Shown: piece by piece, positions 18,301 to 26,789 of the stretch | Position numbering within the stretch: the stretch's first letter is position 1 | Layout: each line of letters begins with the position of its first letter | Origin: Roseiarcus sp963807735 | Lineage (GTDB): Bacteria; Pseudomonadota; Alphaproteobacteria; Rhizobiales; Beijerinckiaceae | DNA length: 64,000 bases | NCBI GenBank assembly: GCA_963807735.1 | Contig: CAWEDI010000004.1 | Span: 1 to 64,000 of the forward strand | Reading direction: 5' to 3' | Position numbers and translations under genes: made by a program | The notes under the pieces: model-generated | Seen by the model: only the letters and a program-made list of their open reading frames with translations | The model's database searches: none | Told to the model about the DNA's origin: nothing

Positions 18301-18453
18301 CCATACTCTCCATCGCTTGCGCGCCGCCATGCCGTCGGCCTCAGCGGCAAACACCAAAACCGCGCCGGCCTCGATGGAATGCTGTTAACATAGAGCATTG
18401 CGATGGAATAGAGGCGCGCGCCAACGTCGGCGCGCGCCGCGCTTCACCGGGTC

Positions 18454-18963
18454 TCAGCCGTGGCGACGTCCGCCGCCGCCGCCGCGGTGACCGCCGCCGC
18501 CATGCGGACGGCCGCCGCCGTGATGACCGCCGCCGCCGTGCGGACGGCCGCCGCCGTGACCGCCGTGATGCGGACGGCCAGGATGCGGACGGCCAGGATG
18601 GGGACGCGGGCCGCCGCCGTGCGGTCGCCCGATCATCGGCGGCCGTCCGCCGTGGCCGCGCCAGTGGCCGCCGCCCCGCCGCCAGTGGCCTCGCCAGCCA
18701 TCGCCGCCGCCCCAGCCGAACCCGACCCGCATCGCGTAGCCGCACCAGTAATAGCCGGGCCCGCGCCAGCCGCTGTCGTACCAACAGTACCAGCGGCCGT
18801 TGAACAGCACGCGATCCGGCGCGACGTCGATATAGGCGGTGTTTTCGATCAGCGATGGCGCAGCGGGTGCAATCCCGTCGACCAGCATCGCGGCCTGCGA
18901 GGGCGCGCTGGCGCCGACGAGCGCGGCCGCCGCCGCCAGGGCGTAAAACCAATTGCGAAACAT
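18454..18963 (-). CDS. Exported His/Gly-rich protein, paralogue of the neighbour
   Basis: 169 residues: signal peptide (FYALAAAAALVGASAPSQA), the same core as its neighbour (WYCWYDSGWRGPGYYWCGYA), then a tail of GRPHPGRPH, GGGRPHGGGGHH and HRGGGGG units. Here the tail is Arg/His/Gly rather than Met/His/Gly, so the two copies have diverged in repeat sequence while keeping the core. The core's two Cys and many aromatic residues suggest a small folded domain in the cell envelope. Function unknown; metal binding is inferred from composition only. Confidence 0.82.
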   Translation of the reverse strand: MFRNWFYALAAAAALVGASAPSQAAMLVDGIAPAAPSLIENTAYIDVAPDRVLFNGRWYCWYDSGWRGPGYYWCGYAMRVGFGWGGGDGWRGHWRRGGGHWRGHGGRPPMIGRPHGGGPRPHPGRPHPGRPHHGGHGGGRPHGGGGHHGGGRPHGGGGHRGGGGGRRHG

Positions 18964-19139
18964 TCCTCGTTCCTCCTCAGACCTACCTCTCAGGCGAGGT
19001 CGTCGCCGGGACTAGACGTGTCCGCAGATGAATTCCCGCTGAATGGCAGGCCGAACGAACCCGCTGGAAAATGGGGCCGTTTTCAACAAGTCGCGATTGC
19101 GCGCGCGACGGTTAAACGAAAACGGGGTATCATCGCGCC

Positions 19140-19715
19140 ATGAAAGCCGTCTTCGTCGCCGCGATCGCGTTCTTCTGCGCCGCCGAGGCCGCCGCCGCGC
19201 CGGATGTGGACTCTTTCGCCAAAAAGTTCTTCGGCCCGACGCTCGGTCCGGGCGTCAACTACGCCTGTTTCGCTCGGGTCTACGATGCAGGCCATCTCGC
19301 GAAGCATCCGCGCCAGAACGTCACGGAAATGGCGCTGCTCGCGCGTCTCGACGCCGCGGAGCCAAGCTATTACGCGCTGACGCTGGGCCTGCGTCTGCGC
19401 AAGGCGCGGGCGCTGCGGACGACATCGGCCGATTGCAGCGCGCACGGCGGCCGCGACGGCGCGACGATCGAATGCAGCGCCGCTTGCGAAGGCGGACAGG
19501 TCGACATCAAGTTGAAGGACGACGGCTCGGTCTGGCTCACTTTCCCGCACAACGGCGGCGTCTGGTCGCCGACCGAGGCGGGCGATCCGGTGGTCAAGCC
19601 GACGGGCCTCGGGCCTGACGATTTGTTGTTCAGGCTCGATCGCGCGTCGGGCCGAGCGTGCGTTCCGCTGACATCCGACGACGACGCGGCGAAGGCGCTG
19701 CGCCGGCAGAAATAG
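19140..19715 (+). CDS. Exported hypothetical protein
   Basis: 191 residues with a signal peptide (KAVFVAAIAFFCAAEAAAA). The mature part has five Cys (YACF, ADCS, ECSAACEG, GRACV), which suggests disulfides. Phrases such as FFGPTLGPGVNYACFARVYDAGHLAKHPRQNVTEMALL give no family I can name. The DsrE-like gene begins 9 bases after its stop, so the two are probably co-transcribed. Confidence 0.7.
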   Translation: MKAVFVAAIAFFCAAEAAAAPDVDSFAKKFFGPTLGPGVNYACFARVYDAGHLAKHPRQNVTEMALLARLDAAEPSYYALTLGLRLRKARALRTTSADCSAHGGRDGATIECSAACEGGQVDIKLKDDGSVWLTFPHNGGVWSPTEAGDPVVKPTGLGPDDLLFRLDRASGRACVPLTSDDDAAKALRRQK

Positions 19716-19724
19716 AGGCCCGCC

Positions 19725-20141
19725 ATGCTACGCCGAACGCTGTTTCACGCCCTTGCGCTGGGCTTCGCCACGCCCGCCGTCGCCGAGGACGCGCGCGGGC
19801 GACGCGTCGTCTATCATCTCGCCGACGCCGACAAGGTCGCTTTCGCGCTCGGCAACATGAAGAACCATCACGCCGGAGGGCCGGAGAACCTCGCGCTGGC
19901 CGCCGTGGTGCACGGTCCGGCGCTCGCGGTGTTCCGGGTGCAGACCGAGAATGAAGCGCTCAAACACGAGTTCGCCGCGCGCGGGCAGGCGGGCGACACG
20001 TTCTACGCCTGCTCCAATACGCTCGCTGCGCATGGTTGGACGCTCGCCGATCTGCTGCCGGGATTCGCGCTCGCCGAAAGGGGCGGCGTGGTCAAGCTCG
20101 CCGATCTGCAGGCGCAGGGGTGGATCTATCTGCGGCCGTGA
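19725..20141 (+). CDS. DsrE/DsrF-like protein, exported
   Basis: 138 residues. An N-terminal signal (FHALALGFATPAVA) is followed by the DsrE fold: VVYHLADADKVAFALGNMKNHHAGG, LAAVVHGPALAVFR, and the conserved Cys in FYACSNTLAAHGWTLADLLPGF. Cytoplasmic DsrE proteins carry sulfur on this Cys; this one is predicted to act in the periplasm, so its role is not the classical sulfur relay. Co-transcribed with the preceding exported protein. Confidence 0.8.
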   Translation: MLRRTLFHALALGFATPAVAEDARGRRVVYHLADADKVAFALGNMKNHHAGGPENLALAAVVHGPALAVFRVQTENEALKHEFAARGQAGDTFYACSNTLAAHGWTLADLLPGFALAERGGVVKLADLQAQGWIYLRP

Positions 20142-20395
20142 CGAACCTTAACCGTGATGGAACCATCGAGCCATAAAACTGTTGCGCGAATCGAGCAAAT
20201 CTGTCGACATGTCGGCGGCCGGAGAGACAGATTCGTGATGGGCCTTGCGCCAAGCCTGGAAAAATCTCGAAGCCTTCCCCTCGCGCGCGGCGCGATCTTC
20301 TGCACTCAACCCTATCACTGGATCTTTATTACGAGCGCGTGAGCGCGGCGCTCGGTGTACTTGCGCGCTCGCCCTCTATCTCAGGGGATGCAAAC

Positions 20396-21124
20396 TTGAC
20401 CAAGCGAAGCGCGAGACGTCGCAACGGCCGATACGAAGACACCGCTGAAATCATCCAGCTTCCGAAACCCAAACATCACGCCGAACGCAACCCGCCGCCG
20501 ATCCGTCCGCTCAACGCCGCTCAGGCCGAATATCTCGACGCCCTTCGCGCGCATCGCCAAGTCATCGCGCTCGGGCCCGCCGGCGCCGGCAAGACCTGGA
20601 TCGCCGCCGCCTACGCCGCCGATCTCTATCGCAGCGGCCGCATCTCGCGCATCATCCTGACGCGGCCGAACGCCCCGTGCGGGCGCTCGCTCGGCTTCTT
20701 TCCCGGTTCGCTCGACGACAAGTTCGCGCCTTGGGCGGCGCCGGTGCTCGATGCGCTGCGCGAGCGCATGGGCGGCGCCGCGTTCGACATCGCGCGCAAG
20801 AACGAGGCGATCGAACTCGCCCCGTTCGAGGTGATGCGCGGGCGCTCCTGGCGCAACGCCTTCGTACTGCTCGACGAGGCGCAGAACGCCACGGCCGCGC
20901 AAATGAAGATGTTCCTCACCCGCATCGGCGAGGAATGTCAGGTCGTCGTCAACGGCGACGCCAGCCAAAGCGACATCGCCGAGACGTCGGGCCTGCGCGT
21001 CGTGCTCGACCTCGTGCAACGCGCCGGCCTGCCCGTGCCGGTCATCGCGTTCACGCACGCCGACATCGTGCGCTCGGAGATTTGCGCGATGTGGGCGCGC
21101 GCGTTCCACGAAGCCGGGATTTAG
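20396..21124 (+). CDS. PhoH-family ATPase
   Basis: 242 residues from the TTG at 20396, which has AGGGGA about seven bases upstream; an in-frame GTG at 20339 is the alternative. P-loop VIALGPAGAGKTWIAAAYA, Walker B FVLLDEAQNATAAQMKMFLTRIG, sensor VVVNGDASQSDI and SGLRVVLDLV match the PhoH domain. It is the single-domain PhoH1-like version, without the KH domain of the PhoH that sits with ybeY. PhoH proteins are RNA-linked ATPases of poorly known function. Confidence 0.88.
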   Translation: MTKRSARRRNGRYEDTAEIIQLPKPKHHAERNPPPIRPLNAAQAEYLDALRAHRQVIALGPAGAGKTWIAAAYAADLYRSGRISRIILTRPNAPCGRSLGFFPGSLDDKFAPWAAPVLDALRERMGGAAFDIARKNEAIELAPFEVMRGRSWRNAFVLLDEAQNATAAQMKMFLTRIGEECQVVVNGDASQSDIAETSGLRVVLDLVQRAGLPVPVIAFTHADIVRSEICAMWARAFHEAGI

Positions 21125-21143
21125 CGCGCTCGCCGACGGCGTC

Positions 21144-21168
21144 GGGCGCCGACGATCAGTCGGCGCCC
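21144..21168. terminator. Hairpin between convergent genes
   Basis: GGGCGCCGAC and GTCGGCGCCC form a perfect 10-bp stem with a GATCA loop, placed between the phoH stop and the end of the next minus-strand gene (it covers that gene's stop codon). No U-tract is present, so it is a probable bidirectional terminator or mRNA end-stabiliser. Confidence 0.55.
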
Positions 21169-21830
21169 GCCACGTTGGCGCATGGCGAAGCCTCCGGTTT
21201 CAAGTCGCGCAGCGCTTCACGCAGTTCGGCGCGCCCGGAGAAGGCGAAGGCGCCGGAGTCGAGGTAGCCTTGTTTGACTAGGCTCCGCAGCTTGTCGAAA
21301 ATCGCCCGGTCCCCCGGGCCGGACCAGGTCAGGGCGAACAGGTCCTCCGGCGGTTTGTCGGGCAGCGAGGCGCGGTCGAGCAAATGAATCTTGTCGGCCA
21401 GCCCGTGCGCAGGCGAACTGCGGTGCGCATCGTCGCGCGACCACAGATAGATCTCCATGGCGTCGGCGGCCTGCTGACGCCCGGCCGGCGCGCAGAAGCG
21501 CTGCGGTTCGCCGTCCAGCAGACAATCGACCAGCGCGACGGTGGCGTCGTGTTCGTGGAACTCCAGGAGATCGCGCAACGCGCGCTCGACGCTGTCGCCG
21601 GATTTGCGCAAACACGACGAAAACACCTGATGGGTGGCGCCGGCGGCGGCGACTTCCGGCGCCACGCTGCGCGCCGGCGTCGGCTCGGTGTCCAACATCT
21701 GGTAGACTGACGCCACCGTGTCCAAGATGCTGTCGCCGACTTCGCGGCCGAGGCCGCTGCCGCCGTCGATAACGCCAACCACGGCGCCGGCTATGGCGCC
21801 GAGCGTGATCAAGACAATAGGTCTCGTCAC
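21156..21830 (-). CDS. Membrane-anchored hypothetical protein
   Basis: 224 residues from a GTG at 21830 preceded by GGAGAATCGCAG. The N-terminus is one hydrophobic segment (IVLITLGAIAGAVVGVI), the remainder soluble and mostly helical with several Cys (SSCLRKSGD, VDCLLDGE, RFCAPAG, SPCANVAG). Predicted to sit in the inner membrane with the bulk in the periplasm. No family recognised. It converges on phoH. Confidence 0.65.
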   Translation of the reverse strand: MTRPIVLITLGAIAGAVVGVIDGGSGLGREVGDSILDTVASVYQMLDTEPTPARSVAPEVAAAGATHQVFSSCLRKSGDSVERALRDLLEFHEHDATVALVDCLLDGEPQRFCAPAGRQQAADAMEIYLWSRDDAHRSSPAHGLADKIHLLDRASLPDKPPEDLFALTWSGPGDRAIFDKLRSLVKQGYLDSGAFAFSGRAELREALRDLKPEASPCANVAGAD

Positions 21831-22079
21831 CTGCGATTCTCCCGACACTTGGGAGCGCGGCGGCGCCGGCGGAAGACGGGCGCCAAGCGCGCTCGGCGGT
21901 TGCCATTCTGCAAACAACTTTTCGTGGTTAGTTCTACGTTGAGAATCTTTAGCCTTGGATTAAGACCAGCGAAAAAAATTCGCGCAAGCGTTATGCAACT
22001 CTTAATATTGAAAGCCGGTCGACGCCCTGCGCGTCGGCGCCGATTTTCGTGATAAAAGGCGCGAAGGAGGATTCCCGCC

Positions 22080-23096
22080 ATGCACGAACCCCGCCGCCCC
22101 CCCGCGCGCCTCGATCTCGTCCACCGCCCGCGCCGCAACCGCAAAGCCGAATGGAGCCGCCGGCTCGTGCGAGAGCACGTGCTGACGACCAACGATCTGA
22201 TCTGGCCGATGTTTCTCGTCGAAGGGAATAAGACCCGCGTCGCCGTTTCGGCGATGCCCGGCGTCGAACGGCTGAGCGTCGACGAGGCGGTGCGGGACGC
22301 TGCGCGCGCGGTCGAACTCGGCGTGCCGGCGCTAGCGTTCTTCCCCTATACCGAGGCGAGCCTCAAGGACGAGCACGGCAGCGAAGCGTTCAACGAGCGC
22401 AATCTTGTCTGCAAGGCCTGCCGCGCGATCAAGAAGGAGTTCCCCGAACTCGGCCTCGTCACCGACGTCGCGCTCGATCCGTACACCAGCCACGGCCACG
22501 ACGGGTTGATGAACGGCGAGCGGATCGTCAACGACGAGTCGGTGGTGGCGCTGGTCAAACAGGCGCTCAACCAGGCGCGCGCCGGCGCCGACGTGATCGC
22601 GCCCTCCGATATGATGGACGGACGCGTGGCGGCGATCCGCGAGGCGCTCGACGACGAAGGTTTCATCGACGTGCAGATCCTCGCCTACGCCGCCAAATAC
22701 GCGTCGGCGTTCTACGGCCCGTTCCGCGACGCGATCGGCTCGCAGGGCGCGCTCAAGGGCGACAAGCGCACCTATCAGATGGACCCCGCCAACAGCGACG
22801 AGGCGTTGCGCGAGGTGGAGCTCGATCTCGACGAAGGCGCCGACATGGTGATGGTCAAGCCGGGCATGCCTTATCTCGACATCATCCGCCGGGTGAAGGA
22901 CGAGTTCGGCGCGCCGACCTTCGCCTATCAGGTCAGCGGCGAGTATTCGATGCTGACGGCGGCGGCGAACAATGGTTGGCTCGACGGCGACAAGGCGATG
23001 ATGGAGAGCCTCACCGCGTTCAAGCGCGCCGGCGCCGACGGCGTGCTCACGTACTTTGCGCCGCGCGCGGCCGAGAAGCTCAAGCAGATGCGCTGA
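22080..23096 (+). CDS. hemB: Delta-aminolevulinic acid dehydratase (porphobilinogen synthase)
   Basis: 338 residues, with GAAGGAGGA before the ATG. It joins two 5-aminolevulinate molecules to porphobilinogen. The active-site lysines lie in YAAKYASAFYGPFRDA and VMVKPGMPYLDII. The metal loop reads ALDPYTSHGHDG, with Asp where zinc enzymes have Cys, so this is the Mg/K-type enzyme usual in alphaproteobacteria. The next gene starts 2 bases after the stop. hemC is in the same window at 54911 but in another operon. Confidence 0.97.
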   Translation: MHEPRRPPARLDLVHRPRRNRKAEWSRRLVREHVLTTNDLIWPMFLVEGNKTRVAVSAMPGVERLSVDEAVRDAARAVELGVPALAFFPYTEASLKDEHGSEAFNERNLVCKACRAIKKEFPELGLVTDVALDPYTSHGHDGLMNGERIVNDESVVALVKQALNQARAGADVIAPSDMMDGRVAAIREALDDEGFIDVQILAYAAKYASAFYGPFRDAIGSQGALKGDKRTYQMDPANSDEALREVELDLDEGADMVMVKPGMPYLDIIRRVKDEFGAPTFAYQVSGEYSMLTAAANNGWLDGDKAMMESLTAFKRAGADGVLTYFAPRAAEKLKQMR

Positions 23097-23098
23097 AC

Positions 23099-23719
23099 AT
23101 GCTGACCCTCTACTACGCGCGCAACACCTGCGCGCTGGCGACCCACATCGCGCTGGAGGACGCCGGCGCGGACTATGTCGCACGGCGCATCGATTTCGCC
23201 ACGGGCGAGCAGCGCTCGCCGGACTATCTGAAGATCAACCCGAAGGGCCGCGTGCCGGCGCTGGTCACGCCGCGCGGCGTTCTCACCGAGACGCCGGCGT
23301 TGCTCGTCTATATCGCGCAGACGCACCCTCAGGCGCGGCTCGCCCCGCTCGACGACGCTTTCGCTCTGGCGGCGTGTCAGGCGTTCGCGAGTTATCTCGC
23401 GTCGACCGTGCATGTCGCGCACGCGCATCGCCCGCGGGGGACGCGCTGGGCGGACGAGCCTGCCTCGCTTGAAGATATGAAGCGCAAGACTCCGGCCAAC
23501 ATGCGCGAGGGCTTTCGGTTGATCGAGAGCCAAATGTTTCGCGGGCCTTGGGCGATGGGCGACGACTATTCCTTCGTCGATCCGTATCTGTTCACGATCG
23601 CCAAATGGTTGCCCATGCATGACATCGACGTGACTGAGTTTCCGGCCATCGCCGATCACTTTCGCCGTATGCAAGCTCGCGCGAGCGTCGTGCGCGCGCT
23701 CGAGATTGAGAATTGCTGA
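23099..23719 (+). CDS. Glutathione S-transferase family protein
   Basis: 206 residues from the ATG just after hemB. The thioredoxin-like N-terminal domain shows LYYARNTCALATHIALEDAGADYVARRIDF, NPKGRVPALVT and the TETPALLVYIA turn (cis-Pro and Glu-Thr/Ser glutathione contact). The C-terminal helical domain includes WAMGDDYSFVDPYLFTI. Closest in look to beta-class or GstA-like bacterial enzymes. Substrate unknown; the operon with hemB does not explain it. Confidence 0.9.
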   Translation: MLTLYYARNTCALATHIALEDAGADYVARRIDFATGEQRSPDYLKINPKGRVPALVTPRGVLTETPALLVYIAQTHPQARLAPLDDAFALAACQAFASYLASTVHVAHAHRPRGTRWADEPASLEDMKRKTPANMREGFRLIESQMFRGPWAMGDDYSFVDPYLFTIAKWLPMHDIDVTEFPAIADHFRRMQARASVVRALEIENC

Positions 23720-23729
23720 CCCATGAAAA

Positions 23730-23747
23730 CGGCCTCCGAGGAGGCCG
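23730..23747 (-). terminator. Rho-independent terminator of the Trp/His peptide gene
   Basis: CGGCCTC and GAGGCCG pair around a CGAG (CTCG on the minus strand) loop. Read on the minus strand the stem is followed by TTTT, so it fits as the terminator of the small minus-strand gene that ends at 23768; on the plus strand it lies 10 bases after the GST stop and may serve both. Confidence 0.65.
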
Positions 23748-23767
23748 CTTCGATGCCGCTTATCTGA

Positions 23768-23989
23768 TCACCAACCGTGCCGCCAATGATGCCAGTAGTG
23801 CCAATGATGCCAATGATGCCAATGATGCCAATAGTGCCAGTGATGCCAATAGTGCCAGTGATGCCAATAGTGCCAGTGATGCCAATAGTGCCAGTGATGC
23901 CAGTGATGCCAATAGGCTTCGGCGCCAGTGGCCGAGGCGAGCGTCATCGCCAAGGCGACGAACGCAAGCGTAAGAAGACTTTTCATCAT
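23768..23989 (-). CDS. Exported Trp/His/Tyr-repeat peptide
   Basis: 73 residues. A normal signal peptide (KSLLTLAFVALAMTLASATGAEA, residues 3-25) precedes a mature part of 48 residues made of W-H-H and W-H-Y triplets: by my count 24 His, 16 Trp, 6 Tyr, one Arg and one Gly, ending WRHGW. The start chosen is the ATG at 23989, ten bases after GAGGA; an ATG three codons upstream is possible. The DNA is a 9-bp-phased tandem repeat, and a terminator follows. Such density of imidazole and indole suggests metal or haem/copper binding, or a redox or adhesive role, in the periplasm or outside (inference). I know no named family. Confidence 0.8.
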   Translation of the reverse strand: MMKSLLTLAFVALAMTLASATGAEAYWHHWHHWHYWHHWHYWHHWHYWHHWHYWHHWHHWHHWHYWHHWRHGW

Positions 23990-24083
23990 GGACGACATGT
24001 CCTCGCTTGATGACCTCCTTAAGAGGCCCTCGCGCATCAAAGTCCTCGATGCGTGAACCGCAAATGAACGGAGTAACTAGGCG

Positions 24084-25070
24084 TCAATTTTCACTGCGGC
24101 GCGGGCGCGACAACAATAGCTCTACTGACTCGCGCGCCGTGATCGCGCCTTCGAGCACGGCGACGACCGCCGCGGCGATCGGCATGTCGACGCCGCGCGA
24201 TTGCGCGAGCCGCACCAGCGCCGGCGCCGTAAACGCGCCCTCGGCAAGCCGGCCGCCGCCGGCCTGCGAGGGCGCAAGGCCGCGGCCGAGATCACGCCCG
24301 AAAGCGAAGTTGCGCGATTGCGGCGAGGCGCAGGTCAGCACCAGGTCGCCGAAGCCGGCGAGGCCCATCAACGTCGCCGGCCGCGCGCCGAACGCCGCGC
24401 CGAAACGCTGCAGTTCGGCGAAACCGCGCGCGACCAGCGCCGCGCTCGCGCTGGCGCCGAGCCCGAGCCCCGCCGCCGCGCCGCAGGCGATGGCGAGCAC
24501 ATTCTTCGCCGCACCGCCAATTTCGACGCCGCGCGGATCGTCGCTGTCGTAAAGCCGGAAGTTGGGCCCCTGCAACGCGTCGGCGAGACCGGCGGCGAGT
24601 CCGGCGTCGGCGGCGGCGAGGGTGACGGCGGTCGGCAGGCCGGCGGCGACGTCGACGGCGAAACTCGGACCCGAAAGCACCGCCAGCGGAAAGCCCAGCG
24701 CCGCTTCGCCGACCACGTCGGTCATGAACTTGGCCGAGCCCTGTTCGAGGCCCTTGGCGCAGATCACCAGCGGCGGGCGGCCGCGCAACGCCGCGGCGAT
24801 GTCCGCGGCCGCCGTCCGCGCCGCCTGGGCCGGCGTCGCCAGCAGCAACGCGTCGCACCCCTCGAAATCGCTGAGCGCCTGCGCCCGTACGATCTCCGCC
24901 GGCAGGACGACGCCCGGCAGACGGGAGGAGCGACGGCTCGCCGCTATCTCGGCGTAGGCGCCGCCTGCGCGGCCCCAAAGCCGCACCTCGCGCCCCGCGC
25001 GCTGCGCCGCGATCGCCAGCGCCAAGCCCCACGCGCCCGCGCCGACGACGCCGATGCAAGAAAACGACAT
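24084..25070 (-). CDS. gpsA: Glycerol-3-phosphate dehydrogenase [NAD(P)+]
   Basis: 328 residues. N-terminal dinucleotide fold VVGAGAWGLALAIAAQRAG; CAKGLEQGSAKFMTDVV and LSGPSFAVDVAAGLPTAVTLA are typical of GpsA; the catalytic Lys lies in GVEIGGAAKNVLAIACGAA; FAELQRFGAAFGARPATLMGLAGFGDLVLTCASPQSRN closes the active site. It makes sn-glycerol 3-phosphate for phospholipids. AGGAAAGGCGG precedes the start. Confidence 0.96.
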   Translation of the reverse strand: MSFSCIGVVGAGAWGLALAIAAQRAGREVRLWGRAGGAYAEIAASRRSSRLPGVVLPAEIVRAQALSDFEGCDALLLATPAQAARTAAADIAAALRGRPPLVICAKGLEQGSAKFMTDVVGEAALGFPLAVLSGPSFAVDVAAGLPTAVTLAAADAGLAAGLADALQGPNFRLYDSDDPRGVEIGGAAKNVLAIACGAAAGLGLGASASAALVARGFAELQRFGAAFGARPATLMGLAGFGDLVLTCASPQSRNFAFGRDLGRGLAPSQAGGGRLAEGAFTAPALVRLAQSRGVDMPIAAAVVAVLEGAITARESVELLLSRPRRSEN

Positions 25071-25143
25071 CCGCCTTTCCTAGCCAAATCCACCGCGAAC
25101 CCCTAACTACGAATCGAGCTTAAGTCGAAACAAGGCGCCGCCG

Positions 25144-25809
25144 ATGAACATTGACGCCACTACGATCGTCTTCGCCGTCGTGGCGATCTTCGTCGCGTGG
25201 AGGCTGTGGTCGGTGCTGGGAACCCGCACGGGCGCGGAGCGTCCGCCGATGCAGGCGCGCGCGGCCCGGGTCGGCGGCGACGTCATCGACATGCCGCGCG
25301 CCGCCCCGCCCGCGCCGCCGGTTGATCGTTGGAAGGGGATCGCCGAACCCGGCGGCGCCCTCGCGCGCGGGCTCGACGCCATCGCCATTGGCGACCCGGG
25401 GTTCGACGGCCAACATTTTCTTGCCGGCGCGCGCGCGGCTTACGAGATGATCACCGCCGCCTTCGCGGCCGGCGACGTCGCCACCTTGCGCCGCCTGCTC
25501 GCCCCCGAGCCGCTGGCCAATTTCACCCGCGCGATCGAGGCGCGCGAGACGGCGGGACACAAGATGGTAGCGACGCTCGTCTCGCTCGACAGCGTAGAGA
25601 TCGTCGACGCTTCGGCGCAGAACGGCGTGGCGTCGATTGCGGTGAAATTCGCCGCCAAGATCAACTCGGTGACGACGGACCGCGCCGGCGCGGTGGTCGA
25701 CGGGTCGCCGACCGAGGTCGCCGATCATGTCGAAGTGTGGACCTTCACCCGCCCGCTTGCGTCGCGCGATCCGAACTGGCTGCTGAGCGCGACCGAGGCG
25801 ACGCACTGA
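25144..25809 (+). CDS. Tim44/TimA-domain protein
   Basis: 221 residues: an N-terminal membrane segment (TIVFAVVAIFVAWRLWSVLG), a Pro/Ala-rich spacer and a C-terminal Tim44-like domain (FLAGARAAYEMITAAFAAGDVATLRRLLAPEPLANFTRAIEAR, VEVWTFTRPLASRDPNWLL). In alphaproteobacteria this protein stands beside mltA and an Smr gene as here, and is viewed as an inner-membrane relative of the mitochondrial import motor subunit. Its client is unknown. First gene of the three-gene operon 25144-27337. Confidence 0.9.
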   Translation: MNIDATTIVFAVVAIFVAWRLWSVLGTRTGAERPPMQARAARVGGDVIDMPRAAPPAPPVDRWKGIAEPGGALARGLDAIAIGDPGFDGQHFLAGARAAYEMITAAFAAGDVATLRRLLAPEPLANFTRAIEARETAGHKMVATLVSLDSVEIVDASAQNGVASIAVKFAAKINSVTTDRAGAVVDGSPTEVADHVEVWTFTRPLASRDPNWLLSATEATH

Positions 25810-25814
25810 CGGCG

Positions 25815-26789
25815 ATGCAGCCTGTGGCGTTCGAGCGGCTTCCGGGTTTTTCGCAAGACGACGCGCGCGCCGCGTTTCAGGTGTTTCGCGGCGTGAGCGA
25901 GGCGCTCGTCGCCGACGCCGCGCCGCTGCGCGCGGCCAAGCCCGGCCCACCCGAGTTGCTCGCCGCCGCCCGCGCGGCGCTGGCCGCCGAGCCTCGCGAC
26001 GCGGAGGAGGCGCGCGCGTTCTTCGCCGAGCATTTCGAGCCGCGCGTGATCGGTGGCGGCTTTCTCACCGGCTATTACGAGCCCTGGGTCGAAGGCGCGC
26101 TCACGCGTTCGACTGGGTTCGCCGCGCCGCTGCTGGCGCGTCCCGCCGATTTGGCGACGCGCTCGCCCTACCCCGCGCGCGCCGAGATCGAGGCCCGCGC
26201 GGCCGATCCCGTCGTTTGGCTCGAGGACGCGGTCGAAGCCTATCTGATCCAGGTGCAAGGCTCGGCGCGGGTGCGGCTCCGCGACGGAAGCTGGCGGCGT
26301 CTCGTCTATGACGGACGCAACGGCCGGCCTTACACCTCGATCGGCCGGCTGCTGATCGAGGCCGGCGAAATTCTGGAAGCGGAAATGTCGCTGGCCCGTC
26401 TCAAGTCCTGGCTGCGCCAGGATCGCGAACGCGGCCGGGCGCTGATGCGACGCAACGAGTCCTTCGTGTTCTTCCGGCTCGCCGAGGATACTGGCGAAGG
26501 GCCGATCGGCGGCGCCGGCCGGCCGCTGACGCCGCTGCGCTCGCTGGCGGTCGACCGAACGCTATGGAGCTACGGCCTGCCGTTCTTCGTCAGCGCCGCG
26601 CTGCCTTGGCGCGACAAGCGGCCCGAGCCGTTCGCCCGGCTGATGCTCGCCGAGGACACCGGCACGGCGATCGTCGGGCCGGGCCGCGCGGATTTGTTCT
26701 TCGGCGGCGGCGAAGCGGCGGGTGCGCGGGCCGGCGCGATCCGCCATGCGGCGGAAATGTTCGTGCTGTGGCCGAAGGGGTTTTCGTGA
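25815..26789 (+). CDS. mltA: Membrane-bound lytic transglycosylase MltA
   Basis: 324 residues from ATG 25815, five bases after the previous stop. The MltA domain shows GFLTGYYEPWVEGA, AYLIQVQGSARVRLRDGSWRRLVYDGRNGRPYTSIGRLLIE, and the 3D barrel with the catalytic Asp in LMLAEDTGTAIVGPGRADLFFGGGEAAGARAG. It cleaves the MurNAc-GlcNAc bond to 1,6-anhydro ends. No signal peptide is seen in this frame, so export may use an upstream start or the annotated N-terminus is short. Confidence 0.93.
   Translation: MQPVAFERLPGFSQDDARAAFQVFRGVSEALVADAAPLRAAKPGPPELLAAARAALAAEPRDAEEARAFFAEHFEPRVIGGGFLTGYYEPWVEGALTRSTGFAAPLLARPADLATRSPYPARAEIEARAADPVVWLEDAVEAYLIQVQGSARVRLRDGSWRRLVYDGRNGRPYTSIGRLLIEAGEILEAEMSLARLKSWLRQDRERGRALMRRNESFVFFRLAEDTGEGPIGGAGRPLTPLRSLAVDRTLWSYGLPFFVSAALPWRDKRPEPFARLMLAEDTGTAIVGPGRADLFFGGGEAAGARAGAIRHAAEMFVLWPKGFS

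Noticed and set aside
20154..20342. 62-residue frame between the DsrE-like and PhoH-like genes
   Set aside because: Weak start, no motif and the interval is more likely the phoH leader.
23771..23914. CRISPR array or simple satellite
   Set aside because: The 9-bp units have no spacers, and the repeat stays in frame behind a signal peptide, so it is coding.
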